The notes under the pieces: model-generated
Seen by the model: the letters and a program-made list of their open reading frames with translations, nothing else
Databases searched by the model: none
Told to the model about the DNA's origin: nothing
Shown: positions 27,466 to 38,795 of the stretch, piece after piece
How the letters are laid out: every line of letters starts with the position of its first letter
Numbering within the stretch: position 1 is the stretch's first letter
Program-made: the position numbers and the translations under genes
NCBI GenBank assembly: GCA_000231825.2
Contig: JH720322.1
Coordinates: 620,001 to 684,000 of the forward strand
Source: Tetrahymena elliotti 4EA
Lineage: Eukaryota > Ciliophora > Oligohymenophorea > Hymenostomatida > Tetrahymenidae
Length of the DNA: 64,000 nt
Direction: 5' to 3'

Positions 27466-29047
27466 ATGATTACCACCACATTCATTGTATTAGCATTATT
27501 AGGTGCTGCATTTTTGCTTTTTAAGGCAATAATCTTACCTTTGTACAGAATTTCCTTTTACACTAAATAAGGCTTGAAGTAGAAGTTCTTTGTTCCATTT
27601 TTGGGATTACTATTTTAAATGATTTAGGATATGAATGGTAAGCAAAAAGATGCTATGTACACCTTAAAGCATTTGTCATAAAATTTTAAAGATTAAAATT
27701 AAGATGCCTTCATTTCCAACCTAGGTTCTAGCCCAGTAGTTTATCTTCTTGATGCTACCCTAATTGGAGAATTTTTACAAAAGTAAACTGATTACTATGA
27801 AAAAAGTGAAATTGCAACAAAAATGTCTAAATTATTATTTGGCAAAGGTATTGTGTTTGCAGAAGGTGAAGAATGGAAATTTAAAAGAAAGCTACTTTCA
27901 AATACTTTCCATTTTAATCTTATTAAAGATCAGGTGAAACTTGTTTTGAATGTCACAAAAAGAGTCTTTGAATAAGAAGATTAAAATGCAGTTTGTTTCC
28001 TTCAAACTGCAGAAAAAATAGGAGGAGAAGTAGGATTAATGAGCTTTTTAGGAGTAGACATAAATAACTATACTCTTTTTGGTAAGGATATCAATAGTGG
28101 AATAAATTAATATGTTAACGAAATGATGCCATATATGAAAAATATCTTTACAATTTTGATGGGAGAATATTTGCTCACAAAATAGGTTAGGAACTCAGAC
28201 AAAAAAATAATGCAAGGAAGCCAAGAGATAAAAAATTTATTGAAAAAGATTGTTTTAGATGAAATAGAAAAGACTAAAAGTGAGTTAAAATAAAACATAA
28301 ACAACTAAGAATTGCAAATAAGTATTATTTCAATAATGCTTAAAGATGGCTAACTCCAAACTGATGAAGAAGTTGATGAACTTGTGATCTTAACTTTAAA
28401 CTTTTATTTTGCAGCCAAAGATACAGTAAGCAGATTGTTTGCTAATTTGATGTATTACATAGGTAAAAACGACTTTGTATATGACAAGTTGGAAAAAGAA
28501 ATTCTTTCATTCTAAGATGAAGAAATCACTATTGAGAATATGAGAAAATACACATACCTTGAAGCTGTTATTAAAGAGTCTTTGAGAATTTGTGGACCTT
28601 CACCATTTTTGATTTAAAGAACAGCCCTTTAAGACCATAATTTAGGTAACATAAAATATTTAATATCTTTTAGTAACTTAAGATTAATAAAAAGGTAAAT
28701 ACAAAATCAAGAAAGGAACTGGAGTTAATAGCATTTTCATTTACAACTTTTTTAATGAAAAATACTTTAATAATCCTTTTGAATTCAATCCAGATAGATG
28801 GTTGGATCCTGTACAATTAGAAAAGATAAAAATAAACCCCTTTTCTTATCTCCCCTTTTCCGGTGGATCTAGAAATTGTATTGGACAGTACTTTGCTATG
28901 ATGGAGATAAAAGCTCTTTTGATTTATTTTATGAGGACCTATGAAAAATATTAGATTCCAGAAAACTTTTAGTATCATTTAATTATTAAAACAACTATCG
29001 AAACAAAGGATCATTTAACTTGTTCACTTAAAAAAAGAGTTAAATGA
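27466..29047 (+). CDS. Cytochrome P450 monooxygenase
   Basis: Haem-thiolate oxidase, about 514 residues, the family's normal length. The N-terminus is a hydrophobic anchor (FIVLALLGAAFLLFKAIILP), so the enzyme should be ER-membrane bound. Family signatures in order: C-helix WKFKRKLLSNTFHF; I-helix FAAKDT, a variant of (A/G)GxDT; K-helix ExxR as KESLR; FNPDRWL; and the haem loop FSGGSRNCIG with Cys as fifth iron ligand. There is one intron, with donor GTAACA at 28646. Two in-frame acceptors are possible: 28672-28673 (28 nt) or 28681-28682 (37 nt); both keep the frame. TGA at 29045-29047. Ciliates carry many P450s of their own families; the substrate cannot be read from the sequence. Confidence 0.96.
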
Positions 29048-30115
29048 AATTATTTGTTTTTGAGCCTTTAAATTTGAAAAAATATTAAAATTATCTCTTG
29101 TTTGTGGATCCCAAAATATATTTTTTATTTTAGTTTTCAATTTAATAATTTGATAATTTTAATAAATATTTTAAAGTGAGTAAAAAAGTATTTTAAATTA
29201 AAAAATACAGTAATTATTTTCAAAATTTCTAATATTTATTAACTCATACAATTATTATCATTGAAATAATCAAAATTCTCTTCATTCATTTATTTAGATT
29301 GAATAAATTACTATCAGTTTCCTCTTAAAAAATTAATAAAATTTTTAAGATGATTTCATATGTAATCCAAAGAATAAAATAGATTTATATGAAATTGAGA
29401 TCAGATTTATCTGCTAGATAGTATTTTATATCAATAAATAAAGATAATCAATATGTTTATTAAATGTCAATAGTCAATTTATGAAAACAATAATTTTAAT
29501 ATTAAATATTAAAAAAAAATCTGAACAAATATTTACCAGAAGATAAAAAATTGAGGAAAACATTTATGGTTATCTAGAAAAACCTCTAATTCTTTTGTAC
29601 AGAGGAGCTCTATAATAAATATTCCTTCTTTGATACATTGTTTATCCTGAATTTTTAGTAGATAAATAAACCCAAAAAAAATATGAAAATTCTTTTAGGA
29701 TTGAAAAATAGTCTTTTTGAAAAAGGTAAATTTTTGTTTGAATTTAAATATGTTTATTTTTTGAGATATTTCAAAATAAATTATAGAATTTTGATCATAA
29801 TGTAATTTAACCATATTCTTGTTTATCTTTTGTAGTTAGATAAATTGAAATAAATTTGCTTCTCTGAAAAATAATAACATTTAGTTTTAAAACCATAGAA
29901 ATTAAAAAATTATTATGAAAGACGCCTGCTAAGAATAACAAAAATTATATACAAGCTAATTATTAATTTAAAATATAGATAAATAATGTAGCAATAATAA
30001 AATTCAATTTATCTGATTGCATGCTATTTCCTCTATTGAATTTCTTATTTTGTTTGTTTTAATTATGTATTTATCTTTTTGACAATAACCATCAGTCAGT
30101 TATTTTGTTTTTTAT
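29048..30115. other. Intergenic spacer between convergent genes
   Basis: AT-rich spacer between two stop codons facing each other. Contains no recognised gene or repeat. Confidence 0.55.
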
Positions 30116-30703
30116 TCATTTTATATGAAGAGTTAACCAATAGAATTTCTCATTTACTTCCCATCTTAATCCCTTCTTTTCATATATTTAGTTATTTTAT
30201 TATTCAAAGTAGCTATTTAATTGTTGAAGGATACTCTACTCTAAATCAATAAACTTAGGTTAAGAAAATAAACTTTTTATCACTACCAGTAATGTCAAAC
30301 CACCAGCTACACAAATTAAACAAATACTTACCCAAAGAAGGCTCTCATCGCCATTTCCATAAACCAAAATAATTAAGAGAATAAATGAAATCAAAGAAAC
30401 AAAAATAGCAATATATAAGATAACTTTTAAAGATTTTTAGTATTCTGATTCTTCCTCTTATTTCTTCTTTGTCCAAGTTGTTTCGCATATTTTATTTGCT
30501 TTGATTATTGTTTCATCAAATGTTTTTTTATCAATCTTTCCAATTAAATTATCGCTGTAGCATGTTTTTCTAAATCCTAAGCCTTCGTTGTTTGGTAAAA
30601 TAATAACTCTTGACTAATTAGAATGTGGCAAATTTGGTTTCATTAGCTGAACTTTTTCAGCTCTTGTTAAAAAATCTTCAGGGCTATAATCTTTTTTTGT
30701 CAT
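30116..30703 (-). CDS. Small two-transmembrane protein, unknown function
   Basis: A single exon of 195 residues, ATG at 30703, TGA at 30118-30116. The first about 110 residues are polar (MTKKDYSPEDFLTRAEKVQ...). Two adjacent hydrophobic segments follow: VILYIAIFVSLISFILLIIL, then, after the short loop VYGNGDESL, LWVSICLICVAGGLTLLVVI. The C-terminal about 50 residues are soluble and conserved-looking (LNSYFEQQNNQIYEKKGLRW, then EVNEKFYWLTLHI). A hairpin of two TMs with both ends on one side plus a GxRWxV...WLxLHI-type tail is typical of ciliate membrane proteins I cannot name. A remote similarity of the tail to ERF4/golgin-A7-type palmitoyltransferase partners is possible but unproven. Confidence 0.8.
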
Positions 30704-32056
30704 GATAAGCTTTTCCTCAAATTAAAAACAAATATTTGTATATATTTTATATTGTGATTGAAACGAAAAGTTGGAGTTTTCTTAAGATTAATAACAGATA
30801 TAAATATTTATATAATTAAAGATAATTTATACAATCAATTTAATTTAAAAAATTAGGATGGAAAACGTAAGCAAGTTTACAAAACGTGAAAATGGACTTT
30901 AGTCCCTTGTTTAAAAAATAATTTTTGAGTAAATTTTAAATAGGAACTTTTTAGCTAATAGCAACAATTAGTAATTAAATGTGTTTAATAATTAATTAGA
31001 TCCTATATTAACAACAAAAATAAAAAAAAACATTAAATTGAATTCAAAGAATATATTTTAAATTCATAAAATAATTACATTCATAAAGCGAAAAACAATA
31101 AAAATTGTTGACAGATGAAGAGAAATGGTTTATTTTCATATCAAAAAAATATTTAACGAAAATTATCACCAATATTTTTATAGCAAAGATTGTGATTAAC
31201 TTGATAATTAACTGATAAAAAAATATTAATCTAACTTTAGAAATAAAGGTACTTGGTTTATGTTATTAACTAAAGTTTTTGGGTATTTGCTTTGAATTAA
31301 GGTTTTTTTAAACAAATTTATTATCAAAATAAATACATCGTGAAAGCATATATTAATCTATATCTTAATTTTAGATAAAATAACTCACATTATTTAAAAA
31401 TTTTATTCTTTCCTTTTTATCCCTACCAAATAAATAATTTGAATAGAAAAATAGGTTATTATTGCTGGAATAACTTTACATTGTTATTATTAAATAGCTG
31501 TCAAATAAATTTACTAATTAAAATCAAAGTGATTCTGTTTGCAATAAGAAAATATTTTTTTAAAAATAGTATTAAAAGCTAATTAGTAAATTATATACAG
31601 TATTAGCATTGGCTTATATTATAATAATAAGAATATTTGGAAATAATTATTACATTTATTTTATAATCCTTAAAATGGATAAATATATGATAAAAAAATA
31701 CAGAAACGAATAATGAATTTAATCAATCATATACACAAATTTATTTTGAAAAAGTTGTAACTTGAGATAAACAAACTTATTTAGAAAAATTTTAATTATA
31801 CATATTCAGAATTTTAAACTTACATATCATACTACATACAAAAAATAAACTTGAATTATATAGATGGATGAACAAACAAATTGAAAATCAAAACAGAAAA
31901 AGAGAGAGTATTTCTAATTTTAGTAAATGATTTATAACAAATGTATAGATTATATAGTAATAAACTATAATTTTTAGAATTATAGATACAACGAAACTTA
32001 TTTATTTATTGATTGATATTATACTAGATTAATGAATGAATAAATGAAAAAGGCTC
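30704..32056. other. Intergenic spacer, about 1.35 kb
   Basis: AT-rich DNA between the start of the two-TM gene and the stop of the Cys-rich gene. It should contain the promoter of the first and the 3' UTR of the second. No coding stretch, RNA gene or clear repeat seen. Confidence 0.55.
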
Positions 32057-32884
32057 TCACAAAACTCCAGACATGAAAGCTTATTGAATGATCCAACCAC
32101 AAACAAGTAAGATCTTTTCATCATCCTTCATGGAGGGTTCAAAAGCGATATCACCTCTAGCATAGAAAGCATTTTGCTCATTGCAAGGTAAAGTACAGCA
32201 AGGATTAGGCTCAAAGGTATTAGTAATCTTTGTGTAAGCTGTTCCATTTCTTAAAACATTAATAATTCTTGGGTATTTGCAGGCATAGCCTGAGCACATA
32301 TCTAATCTGTTAGAGCAAGAGACAATAGGGATCAAGAGCATAGGGGACTTAGATTCATCAATAGGCTTAACAACGATTCTTGGGCTTGATGCACAGAAAC
32401 CTGAAATAAGTAGTTCTACTTTACCGATAACAGTACCTTTATATCTAATTAAAGCAGTCTTCAAGCAGCACATTTCAATTTCAATAGGGCAACTTTAGCT
32501 TGGGTTATTTTGGAAGAAGTAAGGGATTTCAGCATGGTCATAGCAGAAACAGTCTGATTTGCAGCTGAAGCAAGCCAATTTACAAGCAGCACCTCTGTAA
32601 AAATCAATTCTTCCAAAATTTTAGGTTTAAGTGAATATAGTTGTTTTACCAATGCAACAACATTATTAGGAGAACCTAAGATGGGTAGTTTCGTTTGTCC
32701 AGTTTTAAGGTACATCAAATTAGACTTTTTAAAGGAGAGCCATTTGTTATTATCTTTAGACTTAAAGGAGCTATTGTTGATAGGCATTCATAGCATTCAT
32801 AGCATTTGCATTATACATTTGTTATTATGGTTGTTATTAGACAAGAATAACCTATTATTGAGGAGGGTGTTGAACAGGGATCAT
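32057..32884 (-). CDS. Cys-rich protein, possibly phospholipid-scramblase-like
   Basis: A single exon of 275 residues, ATG at 32884, TGA at 32059-32057; in-frame TAA and TAG codons read as Gln. The N-terminus is a Pro/Gln-rich tract (MIPVQHPPQQQVILVQQQPQ). The core is Cys-rich: QQCCCIGK, CKLACFSCKSDCFCYD, CSNRLDMCSGYACKYP and NPCCTLPC. The pattern of paired cysteines, a core of strands and the end AFEPSMKDDEKILLVCGWII resembles scramblase/Tubby-fold proteins, which have Pro-rich N-termini, palmitoylated CC clusters and a final hydrophobic helix. That is inferred from layout, not a diagnostic motif. If correct, it would act at the plasma membrane in lipid movement. Codon use is clean and C-rich compared with neighbours, suggesting good expression. 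Confidence 0.8.
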
Positions 32885-34648
32885 CTTCTTTTTTATTAAT
32901 ATTTTTTTTGCTTAATATTTCTTTTGAAGTTTTAAAAATCTTCTACTTTGTTTAAAATTTTCTATAGTTTTTAGAAATAATTTAATTTATTTGTTTATAA
33001 AGGAAATAGCTCGATTAGCTCATATTTAAGCCAGAAAAGCTGGAATTTGGATTAATCCTTTAATGAAATGAATAAATAAATACATAACCTTATTAAAGTT
33101 AAGTTATAAAAATAAGAAATTAATTAAGATTTTTGAAACAAACACCACCAAAAGAGAGAATACAAACACACAATAATTTATTTAAATTATCGAAATCTAA
33201 TTGTTTCTCCCCAACTATTTTTATTTACTTTCGATTACTACAAATACAAAATATTGAGATAAATAAATAAATTTATCTTCTAACTAGCAATTTAAATCTT
33301 GAAATTAGATGTTCAACCTACTGCGTATAGAAACATAGTAATCAGTTATAAGATATGCGTTTGAACATTTTTTAGTTGGATTTGAAATGGCTCTATTTTT
33401 TCTTAAACTTTACAGGGTATCAGTGGAAATTTTTATATCTAATGAGCTAAAAATAAAGTATTTTTAGAACTACTTGACAATATTTTAATAAAAATTTATA
33501 AATAGCTATTCAGTAGATTAAAACAGATGTTAACAATTTTAAAAATAAACTAGTAATATAAAACATATATAATATGATTAACAAATAAATTTAAATGAAA
33601 ACTAAGAAATGATTTATTCATAATTTAACTATCAATCAAAATTTTTTTTTAGTATTAAATTAGTATGTACATTTTATGTTATTATCCTTTTGTAACCAAA
33701 TTCATTTTGTTTATTATTTATTTTTTTAATTTCAATTTTAATTTTTAGAGTCTAACTATAAATTCAATCAATCTACTTAACAAGAAGAGGGAGAAATTTC
33801 CTTTTCACTAGATTTTATTAAAAAAATTCTTTACCTAAGAAATTGACTTATTTTATTTATCCCATCAGCTATTATACCACTAAAAGTCCTTATCTGCGTA
33901 GATTTTTTTAAATTACCCTAATCCTAAATTTAATCTTGTGAGTTCGAATTACTACTTTCCATTTATTAACTTTTCAGGAGTACCTGCTCTTTTGTGCTAA
34001 TATCTTTTTTTTTTTTCATTTTATTTTGTTCAAAATCTTTTTATTCATTTATTTGAGATGCATTAATCATTTCTTCAAATTGTTATTATTATATTTGCTT
34101 TTGCATTTTAAAATAATTTGGTTTTTAACTCTTTAAGTGGTGGTTATCTTTTTTTAAAGAAAGTGTCTAAGAGGGCAGTTGCTGCTGCTCTACCTAAGGC
34201 TATTTGGATTTGTTAAATGGATTTCCTTACTACTATTAATTTTTTAGGCTATTGATTACATTTAGAATATATTAATCACTGCTTTGATTGGTATTACTCC
34301 ACCCATCTCCATACATATCTAAATTTTTAGTAAAAAAGAACGTTCATTAAAGTAAAATTTGAATAATTTTTCTTATAGGATTATTATTTAATTAAAATTA
34401 AAATCAATAAAAAATACATTCTCAGTAATATGTAATTTTTATGTAGAATAAATATATAGAAAGAAATAAAAATTAATCTGAATTTTTTATTTCTTAGTAT
34501 CTGAACAAGAATAATATTTTTCAATTAAATTAGCCAAAAAAGATATGAAACACCCGATTATGAATTATCTATGTTTACACATCTTAAATTAACCAAAACA
34601 CTGAAAAAAACCTGAAATTAAAACTAATTAATAATATATAATTTACTT
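32885..34648. other. Intergenic spacer, about 1.76 kb
   Basis: Mostly AT-rich. At about 34120-34300 a less AT-rich stretch on the plus strand translates in one frame to a short plausible peptide (KKVSKRAVAAALPKAIWI), but it has no start, stop or splice context that makes a gene. It could be a remnant or chance. Confidence 0.45.
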
Positions 34649-37567
34649 TCAAACATAATATTAAAAAATTGAGGATATATCCTAAAATCTTTATTAATAA
34701 TGTTCGCAAATTAAGATTTAATAATAAAAAAAATTACAGTTGCTTTCTGATGTGAAGTCATAAGAGTTTTATCCCCCGTTCATTGAGTTATTGTTTTAAA
34801 AACTTTAATTTGGAAAAATTTATCCAGGCACTAGTTGTCTATTAGCGAAATTCGAGAAAGACGTCGTTCCAAATTTCTTCTTTTTAGGTCTGAACAAAAC
34901 ATTGTATTTCAAATTATTATTCAGCAACTCTAATCTCTTTTCTTCAAATCGTTTAAGCTAATCTAAAGTAAACATATTGCCCTTTTATAAGAATTCTAGC
35001 ATATCCATAAAGTGCTTATCTCTCATAGATTACAAAACTCCATAATACAACTTATTTTCCTCCACTAATTAATTAAAATGAAACTTTATTAAAATATACC
35101 TTAATTAAAATCACAAAAACAAAAAAGAAAACTGAAAATCCTATGAAATCTAAAGGCCACAATTAAAAATAAGCAAAGTGTATTTATTTAATAATAAAAA
35201 TACATTATTTTCTTTTTTTTGTTACAAATTAAAAAAACAATTTCGACTACTTGAAAATTTGATTATCCTTTTATCATTAATTTCCTTAAGAAATACTTTT
35301 ATAATTTAATTTGATAAAATTTACCCTTCTAATACAGGCTTCACTCACTATACTTTTAGAAGTGTAAATTAATTTCTTGAATTCTATTTGAACATTATTC
35401 GTTCTTTTATTTTTAGTAAATTATTATTTAATCATGTATGCTTTGCTCAAAATATATCCTCGAAATTCACAATTAAAGTATTCCAAATATATTTATCATT
35501 TTTCATCATTTCAATTTTTAATTTAAATGCATTTCTAATTAAAATGATTCAGTGGTATTCAATAAGTTAATAGGGTCCATATACAAACAATCTAATTATA
35601 ATAGTTCGAAATTGGACATACAAAAAACTTATTAACTGACCAAAAGTATTTTTCAGCTTTTTATCATAAGAAATACTTACAGACAATAAATTAAAAATAT
35701 TCGAATTTAACTAATTCCATGCATGAATAGGATGATTATTTAAAAATAATTTAAGCCTTTTACAGACTCTAAATTGACATAAGCCGTTTCAATTTCATCT
35801 CATAAATGTAATAAGAGGTCATAAAATACCTTAAAACTCTCATATAAAAATCTCAAGTAAATTTCTTGGTGGATTGGATCTATTTTAAGAGAAACAATGT
35901 AAAAAGATTCCTCTAATCAATTTATTCATTAAAAGGATACATTTTTACAACTAACATGATTATTTTGCTGATGAGAAAAAATATTTTCCAAATTATTTAA
36001 TAAAAAGAAATCTGAATATTTATTAATTTATGAATGAAATTTTTTAAAAAAAGTGACCTAATTTCAAAAGAAATAAAATGAATTTAAAAATCCAACCTTT
36101 TTTTACTTGTATATTTGGCTTAGGTTTTAAACACTTCGGCACTTAGAACATAAGAAAATCAACTCCATCTTCTCTTATAGCTTTATCTTCTAAATCTTTC
36201 TTATAATATCTTAGTAATACTTATTAATATAATTTTTCATGTTTCTCAAATATTAATCCATTTCGAGATTTTTTTCCACTTTCGCTTTCATCGTCTCTCA
36301 AAAGTTTTTGCTTATACTTTTCAGTGACTAAAAACCCCTTTTTTTTTCTCATATTTAGAGCTATTTCTTTCTTTTCTTAAATTCTTTGAATCATTTATTT
36401 TTCTGCATTTTATCTAGAGACAAAGTTAGATTATTTATTTGCTAAGAAGTTTTCCTAATATCGAGGCAAATATTTTAATTTATTATCTTATCCTTATTAG
36501 CTGTTACTTTAAAAAGCTCCATTTGGCCTAAATAAATTTTAAGCTTGCTTCTAAAATAATTATGATTACTATTGTTGATTTTAAGAACTATTTAAAGTAA
36601 TATTACTATTTTATGAATGATTTAAATTATTTCTTGTTAAACTTGAAGGAATCAAGTTAGAATTAAAACTACTTTTATTTTAAAATAATTATTTGTGTCC
36701 TGTAGTCTAATCTTAGTTTCTTTCCTTCCCAATTTAAAAATTATCATTTATTTTAATATATTATAGATTCACATTGCCATTCTTTTAAAAAATATTTTAT
36801 GATGATGAAGATGATATTCCTAATCCTTTTGGATTTTAAAATTTATTTTAATCTGATTACAAATTTCTTTGCTAAAACTCATTAATTTCTTTGCTTTGAA
36901 GAAATATTTTGCTTTTACCTTTTATGCTAGACAATTATTATTGCTAATAATCTAATCCTATTTACATCTTATTAGCTAGTTTAAACCCTTTACTACTTTG
37001 AGATCCTTGCTAGGAAAGTTTCAAAGACCCTTATTAGGAAATTTACTAAGATCCTGGCTAAGAAATCTAATAAGATTTTTGCTAAGAAGAGCTACTTTCA
37101 TTCAGCATAGGTAAAATATCAAAACGCTAAGATGATTAGTTATCACAATCATCATAATCATTGTAACCGCTAACATTATTTTTAACTATTTATTAAAGAA
37201 AAAATTAATAATATTCTTAACTTAGCTTGATATTACAAGACTGATCTTTCATTTTTTTATTATGCATTTATGGTACATAAAATTACTTTTCATGATTAGC
37301 ATATTGATCATAATCTTGGAAATCTGCTATAACAGGATAATAATTTTAAATTGCTCTCATTTACTAATTAGTTGCTTTTGAATTTATTCCACTATTAGTT
37401 TCTAACCTAGCTTTATCTAAACTATTAGACCTAGAATTTGCTTTTTCAGGTTTATTTTACTACTCACTCTTATATGGATTTATTTGATCTTTAAATTCAT
37501 TATTTTCATCCTAACTATCGTCATTTTTATACTTATTTAATTCTTCATCTGTTAAAACAAACCTCAT
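34649..37567 (-). CDS. Gln/Ser/Asn-rich hypothetical protein
   Basis: ATG at 37567, TGA at 34651-34649. The first exon runs open to about 36090 and encodes a low-complexity protein: MRFVLTDEELNKYKNDDSQD..., then a short degenerate repeat (SQPGSQQISQQGSLKLSQQG), then long Gln/Asn/Ser tracts, then a more ordered basic segment (EKKEIALNMRKKKGFLVTEK, RYYKKDLEDKAIREDGVDF). After an intron starting near 36088, small exons are suggested at about 35.8, 35.7 and 35.5 kb (DPIHQEIYLRFLYESFK, NHPIHAWNQLNSNIFN, KIEMMKNDKYIWNTL). The last exon (about 35.04-34.65 kb) has MRDKHFMDMLEFLQKGNMFT and a Lys-rich stretch. The exon ends in the middle part are not secure. No known domain recognised; the ordered C-terminal half is the part worth searching. 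Confidence 0.62.
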
Positions 37568-38795
37568 TTTACTTTATCTTGATTTTATTAAAGGATTAAA
37601 TGTATTTTATTTTATAATATTTGATGTAGTTCCTTTGTTTTATTTCTTAGTAGATATTGTGTCTTATAATTCTTAAAATTTTCAAAATATATCTTTTTTG
37701 ATGTTAAATAAATCTTTGGTTGCGGACACAGTTTTTCAAAAATAAGTAAAATCTATTGCTAAATTAGTTGAATTAATATTTTTACTAAATTAAAAAGCTT
37801 TTTTGGTTGTTCTTGAGGTATCTTTTAATTTTTTCAATTTATAATAATTTAAATTTTGGCTCAATTTTTTTAATCAATCAAAAAATATATTTTTCTCGTT
37901 CTCTTTATTTATCAAATAATCATATTATTACAAAGCTCAACTCAAATCCTAGAATTATTTTATTCAAATAGAAATAAATTATTGTAATTTTTATTTCATT
38001 TTTAATAATAGAATAAAAATACTTTGGACATTAAGTTGAATTTTGTAAGATAAGCAAAGTGAACAATAAAAAATAAAAATTCCTAATTTAAATAGAATAA
38101 AATACTTTGGCAGTTTGAGCTGTATTATTTATTTTTGTTAGTTAAGCAAAATGAATTAGAAAAAAATGTATGATTGAAGTAAATGATTTTTTATTTTTCG
38201 ATTTTATTTATCAGTCATCTAATAACCTATTCTAATCCATTTAGTTTAGATAATAACACTACAAAAAAAAGGCTAAATATGTTTTATTCTATTCAAATTT
38301 ATCATTGTCATTTTTTATCATACACTTGACCAATGCTTTAATAATTTTATAAAAAATTCAATTTAAACCTTGAAAGCATTTTTCTACTATTAGAAATAAA
38401 TCATTGTAATTTTTAATTTTAATTTTTTACTTTTATTCCTAAAATGTATTAAAACCTCGTTTTCCTAATCTTTAGAATTTATATTAAGTATTTTAATTCT
38501 AATTAATATGTTTCACTCTCATCATTAAAACATAATATTTAGTTTACATATATCACAGTATGTTAAATATTTAATAATATTTTATTTGAAATTAAAGTTA
38601 TTTATTTTAAAGAAAAATGTCATTTTTAACAATTTTTCTAAAGTCTCCTCAAAAAAAAATTATATGAAATTTTTTATCATATTTACTCTAGATAGTTTTT
38701 ATTAATTTTAGAAAAATTTAGAAGGATATAAATAATTTAATTATAAAATCATAAAATTTTAGATTTAGTTTGCAAAATAGGAATAAATAAAGGAA
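37568..38795. other. Divergent intergenic region with diverged repeats
   Basis: Upstream region shared by two genes transcribed away from each other. It holds imperfect direct repeats: a unit beginning TAGAAATAAAT at 37969 and again at 38391, and a unit around AATACTTTGG at about 38028 and 38101, each followed by a TAAGCAAA(A/G)TGAA-type segment. Otherwise AT-rich without coding sequence. Confidence 0.5.
37969..38430. repeat. Diverged direct repeats in shared upstream region
   Basis: A block of about 38 bases starting TAGAAATAAATTATTGTAAT (37969) recurs as TAGAAATAAATCATTGTAAT at 38391. Between them a second pair (AATACTTTGG, about 74 bases apart) shares further matches downstream. The copies have scattered differences. 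They could be an old duplication or regulatory elements; in DNA this AT-rich, chance similarity is not excluded. Confidence 0.4.

Noticed and set aside
32461..32787. Minus-strand open frame beginning MPINNSSFKSKD
   Set aside because: It overlaps the Cys-rich gene in another frame. The true frame starts at 32884 and runs through TAA/TAG Gln codons to TGA 32057.
33001..33070. Possible tRNA (GCTCGATTAGCTCA...)
   Set aside because: Resembles a D-arm, but no acceptor stem, anticodon arm or TTC loop could be built around it.
34120..34300. Peptide-like stretch KKVSKRAVAAALPKAIWI on the plus strand
   Set aside because: Single short stretch with better base composition, but no in-frame start, stop or GT-AG neighbours; left as part of the spacer.
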